Of a DNA stretch of 12,366 nucleotides, positions 1 to 6,739 are shown one piece after another (the stretch's first letter is position 1; each line of letters opens with the position of its first letter). Source of the DNA: Gammaproteobacteria bacterium (GTDB lineage: Bacteria > Pseudomonadota > Gammaproteobacteria > Pseudomonadales > UBA7434); the NCBI GenBank assembly GCA_024280785.1, contig JAJRPK010000372.1, forward strand, positions 1 to 12,366, in the 5' to 3' direction. The notes below the pieces were generated by a model. That model was not told where the DNA came from and searched no databases. It saw nothing but the letters and a program-made list of their open reading frames with translations. Both the position numbers and the translations under genes were made by a program.

Positions 1-122
1 GGTAGCTGGTTTCGAGGCACTTACATGCTTTGTTTATTAAGTCGTTGACTAATACAAAATTCAGATGGTTAGCGCCTAACAATGTACGTTTGTGCATTTA
101 CCCAATGGAAAGTTTGTCTCTT

Positions 123-1907
123 ATGTTAAGTAAAACTAAACAGAATATATGGTCGCTATTCTGGGTGCCAGTCGCCTTGATTGTTGTCCTTGTTGCTGGC
201 AGTGGAAACGTGCTCGCTCAGGGAGCGATATCTCCAGGGGCGGTGGAGCCTCAGCGAGAGCAGCCCATGCTCCCCGATGTTGTTGACCCAGATATTGTTA
301 CTGTTCCGTCGGTAAGGAATCGCCCAGCGGCTAATCTCGATGGGCCAAAAATTGCTGTCCAGGAATTTGTTATTAGCTACGATAATGAGGAATTAATTCC
401 CCAGGATTATAGAGATCATGCTCAAGCATTAGCAGTAGCATTTCTCGATACTGCCGGGACTGAGTTGACCTTGGGTGGTATTGAAGATTTGACTCTATTG
501 TTAACTGAGTACTACCGCCAATCAGGTTTTATGTTAGCGCAGGCAATCTTACCAGCGCAAGAAATAGAAAACTCAGTCGTATTGATTCAGGTCTACGTCG
601 GTAAGCTTGGAGCAGTTTTAAGTGAAGATAACCAATTATATCGCGCACAAATATTGCAGCGACCATTTGACCGTTTTATTGATGACGTGGTTTCTACACG
701 CAGAATTGAAAGTAATATCCTTCGTTTAAATGATATGCCCGGTTTTGAATCGGTAGCCATTTTTAGCCCTGGTAAAAGTTTGGGTGAGACTAGTTTGCGG
801 GTTAAAGCAACAAAAGAAGAGGCTGTAAGCTACTTTGCTCAGATCGATAATTATGGAGTCGAATCAACGGGAGATGTCCGGCTGCTACTTGGAGTTCAAG
901 TTAATAATATTACCGGCCATATTGACCGTCTGTCTGTCGATGCGGTAAAGACATTTAGTCCCGGAGATTTACGTAATGCGAGAATCAACTACGAAATTAC
1001 CCATCCGGGTCTAGTTCATACTTTTGGCGTGGGATTTAGTGAATCTCGTTATGACGTAGAGGGCGGGGGCCGAACAATACGCCGTCTAGGTATCGAAGGT
1101 GACACCGAGATAGGTGATATTTACCTGCGTTCACAGTGGGTGCGCCAACGCAATTTTAATTTTTCTTCGCGTATCGGCTTGGCGGTTAAACGAGCTCAAG
1201 TGGACATTACCAGTTTTGGGTTTAACCAAGGTCGGGATCGCTTGGCCGTATTTGAGGCGGGTTTTGTAGTCGATGCAGTTGACACCCGCTTTAAAGGTTT
1301 ACACCGAGCGACGCTAACGTTTTTTCGGGGGGTGAATGATTTTTTGGGCTCGATGGATAAAGACGGTAATGGCGAGAGCCTCAGGCTGGTAAATGGGCAG
1401 CAAGCGCTGCCTGGGCAGTTTAGTAAAGTGAGCGCAAGTTATAATCGGCTGCAATCGGCGACAAGAAATAATTCTCTGCTGTTTCGTTTTAACGGCCAAT
1501 ATACCGATGATTTTCTGTCGTCACTTGAACAAATGAGCCTCGGTGGTCCATATACCGTTAGAGCCTATCCTGTTGCAGAGTATGTGAGAGAAACTGCGGT
1601 GTTTACAAGTTTGTCCTGGGTGATTAATGGAGGGTTCTTTTCTGATGACATGGCTTACGGAGATTATAGGTGGGGAGACATATTATCCCTGGCTGTATTC
1701 GCTGATTACGGCTGGGGAAAGCTTAAAGATGGTGCTGGAGGCCCTGACGATAAGGTGGATATAGCGGGCTGGGGTGGAGAAGTTGAAATAACTTTTCCTG
1801 AAATCAGAACTTATGCCAAAATTTCGGTTGCTACTCCTTTCGGTGGCGGAGAAGCTAAAAATGGTGATGAAGTGCAGTACTGGCTAAGCTTGGGTGCTAA
1901 TTTTTAA
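123..1907 (+). CDS. TpsB-family outer-membrane transporter (ShlB/FhaC/HecB type) of a two-partner secretion pair
   Basis: Predicted outer-membrane beta-barrel pore that exports the TpsA protein encoded next downstream. From the ATG at 123 (594 residues) there is a clear signal peptide: a Lys-containing start, a long hydrophobic run and a VLA-Q cleavage site near residue 33. A proline-rich stretch follows, then a POTRA domain at about 76-161 and a second at about 162-232. The rest, to about 594, is amphipathic barrel ending in a terminal Phe. The VRAYP motif at 479-483 corresponds to the conserved VRG[FY]-type motif of the Omp85/TpsB L6 loop. The reading frame opens further upstream with a TTG at 30 and an ATG at 105. 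I prefer 123 because GGAAAG lies about 10 bases before it and it gives a normal signal peptide. No terminator is visible after the stop. Family assignment is firm; substrate specificity is inferred from gene order. Confidence 0.9.
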   Translation: MLSKTKQNIWSLFWVPVALIVVLVAGSGNVLAQGAISPGAVEPQREQPMLPDVVDPDIVTVPSVRNRPAANLDGPKIAVQEFVISYDNEELIPQDYRDHAQALAVAFLDTAGTELTLGGIEDLTLLLTEYYRQSGFMLAQAILPAQEIENSVVLIQVYVGKLGAVLSEDNQLYRAQILQRPFDRFIDDVVSTRRIESNILRLNDMPGFESVAIFSPGKSLGETSLRVKATKEEAVSYFAQIDNYGVESTGDVRLLLGVQVNNITGHIDRLSVDAVKTFSPGDLRNARINYEITHPGLVHTFGVGFSESRYDVEGGGRTIRRLGIEGDTEIGDIYLRSQWVRQRNFNFSSRIGLAVKRAQVDITSFGFNQGRDRLAVFEAGFVVDAVDTRFKGLHRATLTFFRGVNDFLGSMDKDGNGESLRLVNGQQALPGQFSKVSASYNRLQSATRNNSLLFRFNGQYTDDFLSSLEQMSLGGPYTVRAYPVAEYVRETAVFTSLSWVINGGFFSDDMAYGDYRWGDILSLAVFADYGWGKLKDGAGGPDDKVDIAGWGGEVEITFPEIRTYAKISVATPFGGGEAKNGDEVQYWLSLGANF

Positions 1908-2147
1908 GTGGTCTGACGCTTTATGTTCTAATCGAATAGAAATATTGCTGGGCGCCAGAAGTTGTTACCAATACTTGTTGTCGATTAGCTTTACAGAAGG
2001 AAAACTTTCGTTAAGATCGGCAGAAATTGGGCGTTACTAACTCGTTGAAAATTATAGCGATGTGGTTGTTGGCAGGTTTTCTGCACCATTTCTAGCATAA
2101 GGCTTAATTGGATGTTGGCGTTGCTGTAGTTAATCGAGGGGTTCTAT

Positions 2148-2176
2148 GCATTGCTCGGAGCAATAAAGAGCGATGC
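2148..2176 (+). promoter_or_regulatory. Overlapping palindrome and hairpin in the tpsA leader
   Basis: ATTGCTC (2150-2156) and GAGCAAT (2158-2164) form a perfect 7-base inverted repeat around a single G. The same left arm, extended to GCATTGCTC (2148-2156), can also pair with GAGCGATGC (2168-2176) over nine positions with one G-U wobble and an 11-base loop. The two pairings exclude each other. This could be a dimeric operator in DNA or a switching structure in RNA. The sequence shows only the complementarity; function is inference. Confidence 0.35.
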
Positions 2177-2276
2177 TTTGTTTACTTTTCGTTATATGTT
2201 GAGTTGAATTTATAGTTGTTAGTAAATGCTTGTGGTGAATGAAAGAATGCCATCGCGAGTGCTGTACGTTGTAGTT

Positions 2277-2281
2277 AGGTG
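2277..2281 (+). promoter_or_regulatory. Ribosome binding site of tpsA
   Basis: AGGTG sits five bases before the ATG at 2287. It favours that start over the in-frame ATG at 2302, which has no comparable site. Confidence 0.6.
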
Positions 2282-2286
2282 TTGAT

Positions 2287-4461
2287 ATGAACAAGATAAT
2301 AATGGTTAGAAGAAAAAATCAAAAGCTGTGGAATGCAATTGCTATTGTTACCGGGGCTTTTCTTTCTCAAAGCCTTAGTGCGCTACCGCAAGCAGAAAAC
2401 TTTACGGCGGTAAACGGAGACTCTGTTTACTCTACTAGTGGCACTCAAGGAACTTTGGATATTTCACAAGATCGTCGCGTGGTCGAATTTGGTGGGGCAG
2501 GCGTTGGGTCAGGGTTTAATGTGGGCAATGGAGAGACGGTTAACTTTACTCAAACCGGAGGCAACTCTAGCTGGTCGGTTTTGGTTAGAGATGTTAATAC
2601 CAGTGGTAATGTCAGTAATATTGATGGCATGTTGAGTGGTGACGTTCGAGTGTTTTTTGTTAACCAAAATGGAATTATCTTTGGCCAAAATGCACAAATT
2701 GATTTAGCCAGTTTGGTTGCCAGTACGCTCGGCATTAGTGATAGTGATTTCAGCGATGGTATTTATCGCTTTAACGCCGGTGAATCTGCGGCAGAGATAT
2801 TAGTTCATGGTTTAAGATCAGTACGAAGCAGAGCACAAATCACGTTGATTTCTTCTCATATAGAAGTTGACGGTAATGTAGATATCAGCGAAGGGGACTT
2901 TAACCTTATCGCAGGGCAAGAAGTAATAGTCGCTTTTAATGATAATAATATTATGCAATTCGATATCACCGAGGCATTACAAACTCGGCGCAACGAAAGA
3001 GTTATTGAGGTGACGGCTAACGGAGACGTTACTGCGGCAAATGTGACAATGAAAGCCGAGGTTACGGATCCCCGTAGCTATGCGGTTAATAATAGTGGCG
3101 TTGTTCGAGCCAAAGGTATTGATACTTCTACTCCGGGGGTTATACGACTTGTCGGCACAGGGGGAAGGGTTGAGTCAACGGGAACACTTGATATATCCAG
3201 TGAAAATGGTGATGGGGCTATTTATGCGCAAGCGGGAAACAGGGTTCGTTTGAGCGGGTCAATTGAGGGAGGGGAAGGAACGTTAAACGTTATTATAGGT
3301 GATGGAACTTCGTCTGGGACTTTTCAAATCGATGAGGGCACGGATGTTACGCTTGCTACTATAACCGTCGAGGGAATAGGTCAAGGTAACACCATTCGAG
3401 GTTTGGGAAATTATCGTGTTTCAGGTCTTAACTCTGGAACGGCATCGTACATTGGCGTGGGCGGAGGTGATGGCTGGACAAATACTGGGGCTATTCAATT
3501 TAGTAATGTAGCTGACCTATTCGCAACATCAGAAACTGCAAACACGTTGGAAATTCTTACGGGAGGAGAACTTCTAGAAGAAGTTTTATTGGGGAATGGA
3601 GATGGTGCGCAAACTTTAGCTAGGTTTGGTTCGATTAACGGCGGCACATCTAATGATACATTTATCATTGCTGGTAGTGTTCAGGACGCCAATGGTTTAG
3701 GGGGAGACGACACTTTTGTGATAGAAGGAGGAAGAGTAGAGGGAGTATTAGATGGCGGGGATGACTTTGATACTCTTACTAATGCAATAAACCCGGTCCG
3801 AACCAACGCCGACGGGACTTCAAACCCCGAAGGAATCAGTGGTTTTAGTGATAATGTAAATAGCTGGGTTAACATACAAGTTGTCAATGAACTGGTCGTG
3901 CCTCCCCTTATTGAAGTTCCCGATCCTTCTCCTCCAGCCACAGGCTCGTTCCTTGTCCCCGTTGTCGCCCCAGTAAATATTAGCGGCTTGGCTAATGTCT
4001 CGTTAGGGTTAGTGAGCGACGGCAATAATGTTCGTCTACCTTGTGGGCAAAACGTCAACATGGAGTTTGCCGAGCCTTCTGAGGAAGACTGCTTCAATCA
4101 ATACGGTGGGCCAGAATTTCAACAATTGATGTCGAGTTTGATTCATTTCAATACAGATAGCGTAGCAATCACGGCGGCCTCCGCTAATCGGTTGGATAGA
4201 ATTGCCGACTTTGTGGTTGAATCCGACATGTTTAATCGTGTTGTTGTTTCAGGGCATACCGATTCAGATGGATCGGTAGCGCATAACGAAAAGCTGTCGC
4301 TACGCAGAGCCGAGGCGGCCGGCAATCGTCTACTAGAACAGGGTGTAGGCCAAGAGCTTGTTGAAACCCATTCTTATGGTGAATCACTGCCCGCGCGTCC
4401 CAATGACTCGGTTGCTAACCGCGCCTACAATCGGCGAGTGCAAGTTGAACTGAAGCGTTAA
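2287..4461 (+). CDS. TpsA-family exoprotein with C-terminal OmpA-like peptidoglycan-binding domain
   Basis: Probable secreted or surface protein exported by the TpsB upstream. A signal peptide covers residues 1 to about 32 (basic start, hydrophobic core, SLSA site). The haemagglutination-activity/TPS domain spans about 33-170 and includes NQNGIIFG at 126-133, a variant of the usual NPNGI motif. Beta-helix-like sequence runs to about 440. Three degenerate RTX-like Gly/Asp units follow at about 451-500, with Asp457, Asp475 and Asp493 exactly 18 residues apart, then a proline-rich linker at about 538-563. The only two cysteines are Cys586 and Cys602. Residues 612-724 are an OmpA/MotB-type domain with GHTD at 656-659, LSLRRA at 670-675 and a final NRRVQVEL, so the expected peptidoglycan-contacting Asp and Arg are present. 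At 724 residues it is short for a TpsA. A C-terminal OmpA domain is not the usual architecture and suggests the C-terminus stays in the periplasm. Domain calls are firm; ligand and role are unknown. Confidence 0.88.
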   Translation: MNKIIMVRRKNQKLWNAIAIVTGAFLSQSLSALPQAENFTAVNGDSVYSTSGTQGTLDISQDRRVVEFGGAGVGSGFNVGNGETVNFTQTGGNSSWSVLVRDVNTSGNVSNIDGMLSGDVRVFFVNQNGIIFGQNAQIDLASLVASTLGISDSDFSDGIYRFNAGESAAEILVHGLRSVRSRAQITLISSHIEVDGNVDISEGDFNLIAGQEVIVAFNDNNIMQFDITEALQTRRNERVIEVTANGDVTAANVTMKAEVTDPRSYAVNNSGVVRAKGIDTSTPGVIRLVGTGGRVESTGTLDISSENGDGAIYAQAGNRVRLSGSIEGGEGTLNVIIGDGTSSGTFQIDEGTDVTLATITVEGIGQGNTIRGLGNYRVSGLNSGTASYIGVGGGDGWTNTGAIQFSNVADLFATSETANTLEILTGGELLEEVLLGNGDGAQTLARFGSINGGTSNDTFIIAGSVQDANGLGGDDTFVIEGGRVEGVLDGGDDFDTLTNAINPVRTNADGTSNPEGISGFSDNVNSWVNIQVVNELVVPPLIEVPDPSPPATGSFLVPVVAPVNISGLANVSLGLVSDGNNVRLPCGQNVNMEFAEPSEEDCFNQYGGPEFQQLMSSLIHFNTDSVAITAASANRLDRIADFVVESDMFNRVVVSGHTDSDGSVAHNEKLSLRRAEAAGNRLLEQGVGQELVETHSYGESLPARPNDSVANRAYNRRVQVELKR

Positions 4462-4493
4462 TTTTTAGTAGCTTTATCACCACAAGTTGGAAC

Positions 4494-4520
4494 AAGCCCC
4501 TTTTATAGGGGCTTTCTTTT
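4494..4520 (+). terminator. Rho-independent terminator after tpsA
   Basis: AAGCCCC (4494-4500) pairs perfectly with GGGGCTT (4508-4514) around a 7-base loop and is followed by a T-rich run (TTTCTTTT). It lies 33 bases past the tpsA stop and should separate tpsA from the next gene. Confidence 0.85.
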
Positions 4521-4669
4521 GAGCACAACTTTCTGCAGGAAAGATGCGCTGAACGGTATATTTTTTGTCGAGGTTGGTTGGCTTTTTTGGTACGGGTGAG
4601 CTGGTGTAGATGAACCTCACATTTGGCGAATAAAATTCGACCTATATGATTAATATCTCATCTAAACGG

Positions 4670-4697
4670 TTGAAATATAGCCAATAATAACTATGGT
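4670..4697 (+). promoter_or_regulatory. Possible sigma-70 promoter for the protease-like gene
   Basis: TTGAAA (4670-4675, five of six consensus bases) is followed after 16 bases by TATGGT (4692-4697, four of six). It lies between the tpsA terminator and the GTG start at 4742, which is where a promoter is needed. The weak -10 keeps confidence low. Confidence 0.35.
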
Positions 4698-4699
4698 TA

Positions 4700-4726
4700 A
4701 TAAATACACTATTTTATTGTATTTAT
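4700..4726 (+). repeat. AT-rich inverted repeat just before a ribosome binding site
   Basis: ATAAATACA (4700-4708) and TGTATTTAT (4718-4726) are perfect reverse complements around a 9-base spacer. The repeat ends four bases before the GGAG (4731-4734) of the next gene and overlaps or follows its predicted transcription start. It could be an operator or a weak, temperature-sensitive leader hairpin; both are inference. Confidence 0.45.
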
Positions 4727-4741
4727 AGCCGGAGTTCGGTA

Positions 4742-5941
4742 GTGCGCAGGTTTTTCAATTTAAAATCAAAGGCTTGTTCATTGCTCTGCATACCATTGCA
4801 GGCTGTAGAGGGCATTCGCACCGCATTTGAAAAGGTGGTTCGTGCTCATCAAGCTCAACTTCAGCTGAAGAGCCAACTCAGCGTTCTTAGTTTGCACGGG
4901 GCTTTTGAACGTATTCGTTTCTCATACACGAATGCGTCGTTCAACCGTTCGCCTATGGTAGTAAAGCCTTGTCTCATTGATGGGGAAAAGGCGCTGATCT
5001 ATCACCCCCAGCTAGCCATTAGCTGCCCCACTGATTATGCGTCGTTAATCACTGTAGCTGCGGAGCAAGGCTGGAGCTTAGTCAAAAATCGCCGAAAACA
5101 ATCTTCTAAGGTCGATAATGATCGACGTCAACGCCATCTTTTACTGACGATCAAAGTAGCGTTGTCTGCCATAGCTTTTGATGCGAGCAGTGTTTTGGCG
5201 GCAGAAAATTTTAATTTTTTCGCGAGCCATTCGAGTGATTCGACAGTGGTTAGGCCGCTTGGATTGTTTTCGCCGACGACTAACTATTTCAATCAGTTTG
5301 AAACAAAGTCCGGCGTGCCTGTTCCTTCACTACTTAGTGTATTAACTCATACTCATCAAGCTCAGCTGCTAGATTACCTTGCAGACGATTATGATGACGT
5401 ACTAGCTGTGCTCCGAAAAAAATGGACAAAAAATGATGATGACCCTGAGTCTTTAGCGGGTGATATAGAGCAAATGGCTCGTTATATTGCCAGTAGACCA
5501 GACGCTTATAATTTAGTAATGAGTATCAAGAGGCAACCTTGGAGCCTTCACTATCGAGCAGGTACATACCGGTCTGACATTAAGGGCAATGCTATTAGTG
5601 TTCGCTCGGTCAAGATTTATTTTGACCCGCGTTCTGCGGCTAAACTCAAGTCAAACGGGGCTTGTGATGTAGAGATAGAGCAATGTGTGGCGAGTCCAGT
5701 CGATGCGTTGCTACATGAATTTTTACACGCAAAATTAGCGCTATTAGACACAGCAGAGTTTATTCGAAACGGTGGCATGAACAGCATCACCTATCCGTAT
5801 CGTCATGAAAGAAAGGTAATTGCGTTAGAAAGCGAAATGTATGCTGCAATGTCGCGGCATGATAACCAACCGCGTCCTCGTCGTCGAACTCACTCGGGCC
5901 ATTTAGTCGCTGCTAGCTGCGTGACCTGTGTAGGCAGTTAG
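4742..5941 (+). CDS. Putative zinc metallopeptidase-like membrane or exported protein (HEFLH motif), function unknown
   Basis: 399 residues from a GTG start, chosen because GGAG (4731-4734) lies seven bases upstream. I recognise no named family for the first 130 residues. A basic stretch (about 116-132) then precedes a hydrophobic segment (about 133-153) ending VLA-AEN, which looks like a signal peptide or anchor placed inside the chain. After it come an acidic helical region (about 200-250) and a C-terminal domain containing VKIYFDP (290-296), a Cys308/Cys315 pair and HEFLH at 325-329. Glu356, Glu363 and Glu365 are candidate third zinc ligands. The strand, HExxHA and downstream-Glu order recalls M91-type (NleD-like) peptidases, but similarity is motif-level only. 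The tail is Arg-rich with CVTC at 393-396. A terminator separates it from tpsA, so any link to that system rests on adjacency. It overlaps ytfJ by four bases at the stop codons. The reading frame is probably real; the enzyme call is tentative. Confidence 0.6.
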   Translation: MRRFFNLKSKACSLLCIPLQAVEGIRTAFEKVVRAHQAQLQLKSQLSVLSLHGAFERIRFSYTNASFNRSPMVVKPCLIDGEKALIYHPQLAISCPTDYASLITVAAEQGWSLVKNRRKQSSKVDNDRRQRHLLLTIKVALSAIAFDASSVLAAENFNFFASHSSDSTVVRPLGLFSPTTNYFNQFETKSGVPVPSLLSVLTHTHQAQLLDYLADDYDDVLAVLRKKWTKNDDDPESLAGDIEQMARYIASRPDAYNLVMSIKRQPWSLHYRAGTYRSDIKGNAISVRSVKIYFDPRSAAKLKSNGACDVEIEQCVASPVDALLHEFLHAKLALLDTAEFIRNGGMNSITYPYRHERKVIALESEMYAAMSRHDNQPRPRRRTHSGHLVAASCVTCVGS

Positions 5942-6612
5942 TGCTGGCTAGAACCTAAAGAATCAATATTTAATGGGTCCAGACTCACACTTGCAGAAAT
6001 ATTGGGTTGATTGTCCAGCAATTGGGCAAGGGTTGATATCCATTCGTCTTCTAGTTCTGTAGGTAATTTCCCTTCGTGATATTTTTGCACGACACCTTTA
6101 TTATCAACTAACATCAGAATGGCTAGCGTGTCGGGTAAGCTCCAAGAGGTTAAGATCTTACCTTTTTTGTCGTTGACCATAATGGCAAGTGGGTGTTCCG
6201 CCTTATTACTTTTTAATTCCCTTTTAACAAACCCCGATAATAATGAAGGTATTTTTTTACTGACGATAATTGTTGTGGTGCCAACGGTGGTTTCATCCGC
6301 TTCAAACTGAGCGGTAAATTTGTCTAAAAAGGGCATGTTGAGATCGGCTGCTTTTTGTGACGCCGCGAGAATTTGGAGCACAGTGACTCGCTCGCTCAGT
6401 CTGCTTGAAGACCAATTGATATATTTCGATTTACCATTAACTACGGTCATTTCGCCGGCATTATCGATTGTTAAATCAGGCAGTAATGAAGGGACTTCCA
6501 ACGCAATGCAATTTGCGGTCACTGCGAAAACTAAGGAAATAAGCCAAGCGCGGGCGAAGTATGGAATCGCTAGAGTTAAAGTATTATTTCTGTTTATATT
6601 TTGTTCAGTCAT
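5938..6612 (-). CDS. ytfJ: YtfJ-family periplasmic protein, thioredoxin-like fold
   Basis: 224 residues. It aligns well by eye with E. coli YtfJ: the shared segments include the YxxW-S/N-S region, RVTVLQ/RVRVLQ, TTTIIV/TTTIVN, VKRELKSNK/VRSSLESNK, SWSLP/AWQLD and the VDNKGVVQ/LDKDGRVQ strand. The N-terminus (about residues 11-37) is a hydrophobic signal sequence with cleavage probably around CIA-LE, so the protein should act in the periplasm. No CxxC redox pair is visible; the only Cys, residue 35, is in the signal region and does not form a proper lipobox. It is longer than E. coli YtfJ because of a longer leader and a C-terminal tail. AAGGA (+ strand 6624-6628) lies 11 bases before the ATG. 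It converges on the protease-like gene and is divergent from the HDOD gene. The molecular role of YtfJ is poorly defined. Confidence 0.85.
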   Translation of the reverse strand: MTEQNINRNNTLTLAIPYFARAWLISLVFAVTANCIALEVPSLLPDLTIDNAGEMTVVNGKSKYINWSSSRLSERVTVLQILAASQKAADLNMPFLDKFTAQFEADETTVGTTTIIVSKKIPSLLSGFVKRELKSNKAEHPLAIMVNDKKGKILTSWSLPDTLAILMLVDNKGVVQKYHEGKLPTELEDEWISTLAQLLDNQPNISASVSLDPLNIDSLGSSQH

Positions 6613-6739
6613 TTAACAAAATGTCCTTTTTAACCTTAGTTTTATAAAGTAGCGTGCCGGACGATAAGTCTTTCTATCAACTACACTTGAAGCTATAAAG
6701 CTCAGTTTGACATAGATCGATAATGCTTGGACATCTAAA

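Larger units (their letters stand above)
1908..2286. other. 379-base gap between tpsB and tpsA
   Basis: No credible coding frame was found here on either strand. It holds a palindrome with an overlapping hairpin (2148-2176) and ends in the AGGTG ribosome site of tpsA. The gap is long for a TpsB-TpsA pair, so tpsA may have its own promoter or a regulated leader. I could not identify a convincing -35/-10 pair, and there is no U-tract terminator after tpsB, so read-through from tpsB remains possible. Confidence 0.6.

Noticed and set aside
30..122. TTG at 30 or ATG at 105 as the tpsB start
   Set aside because: Both would put extra residues before a normal signal peptide and neither has a good ribosome site; ATG 105 remains the second choice.
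3681..4097. Reverse-strand open frame of 138 residues inside tpsA
   Set aside because: It lies entirely within the well-supported tpsA frame, has low-complexity Ser/Thr/Pro composition and no recognisable domain; a shadow frame.
6498..6612. ytfJ product as a lipoprotein, because Cys35 follows a hydrophobic run
   Set aside because: The residues before Cys are T-A-N, not a lipobox with Gly, Ala or Ser at -1, so ordinary signal cleavage is more likely.
6671..6699. Candidate promoter TTTCTA / TATAAA before the HDOD gene, and TTGACA at about 6707
   Set aside because: The first has a -35 matching only three of six bases. The perfect-looking TTGACA lies too close to the start codon and has no -10 at 16-18 bases.
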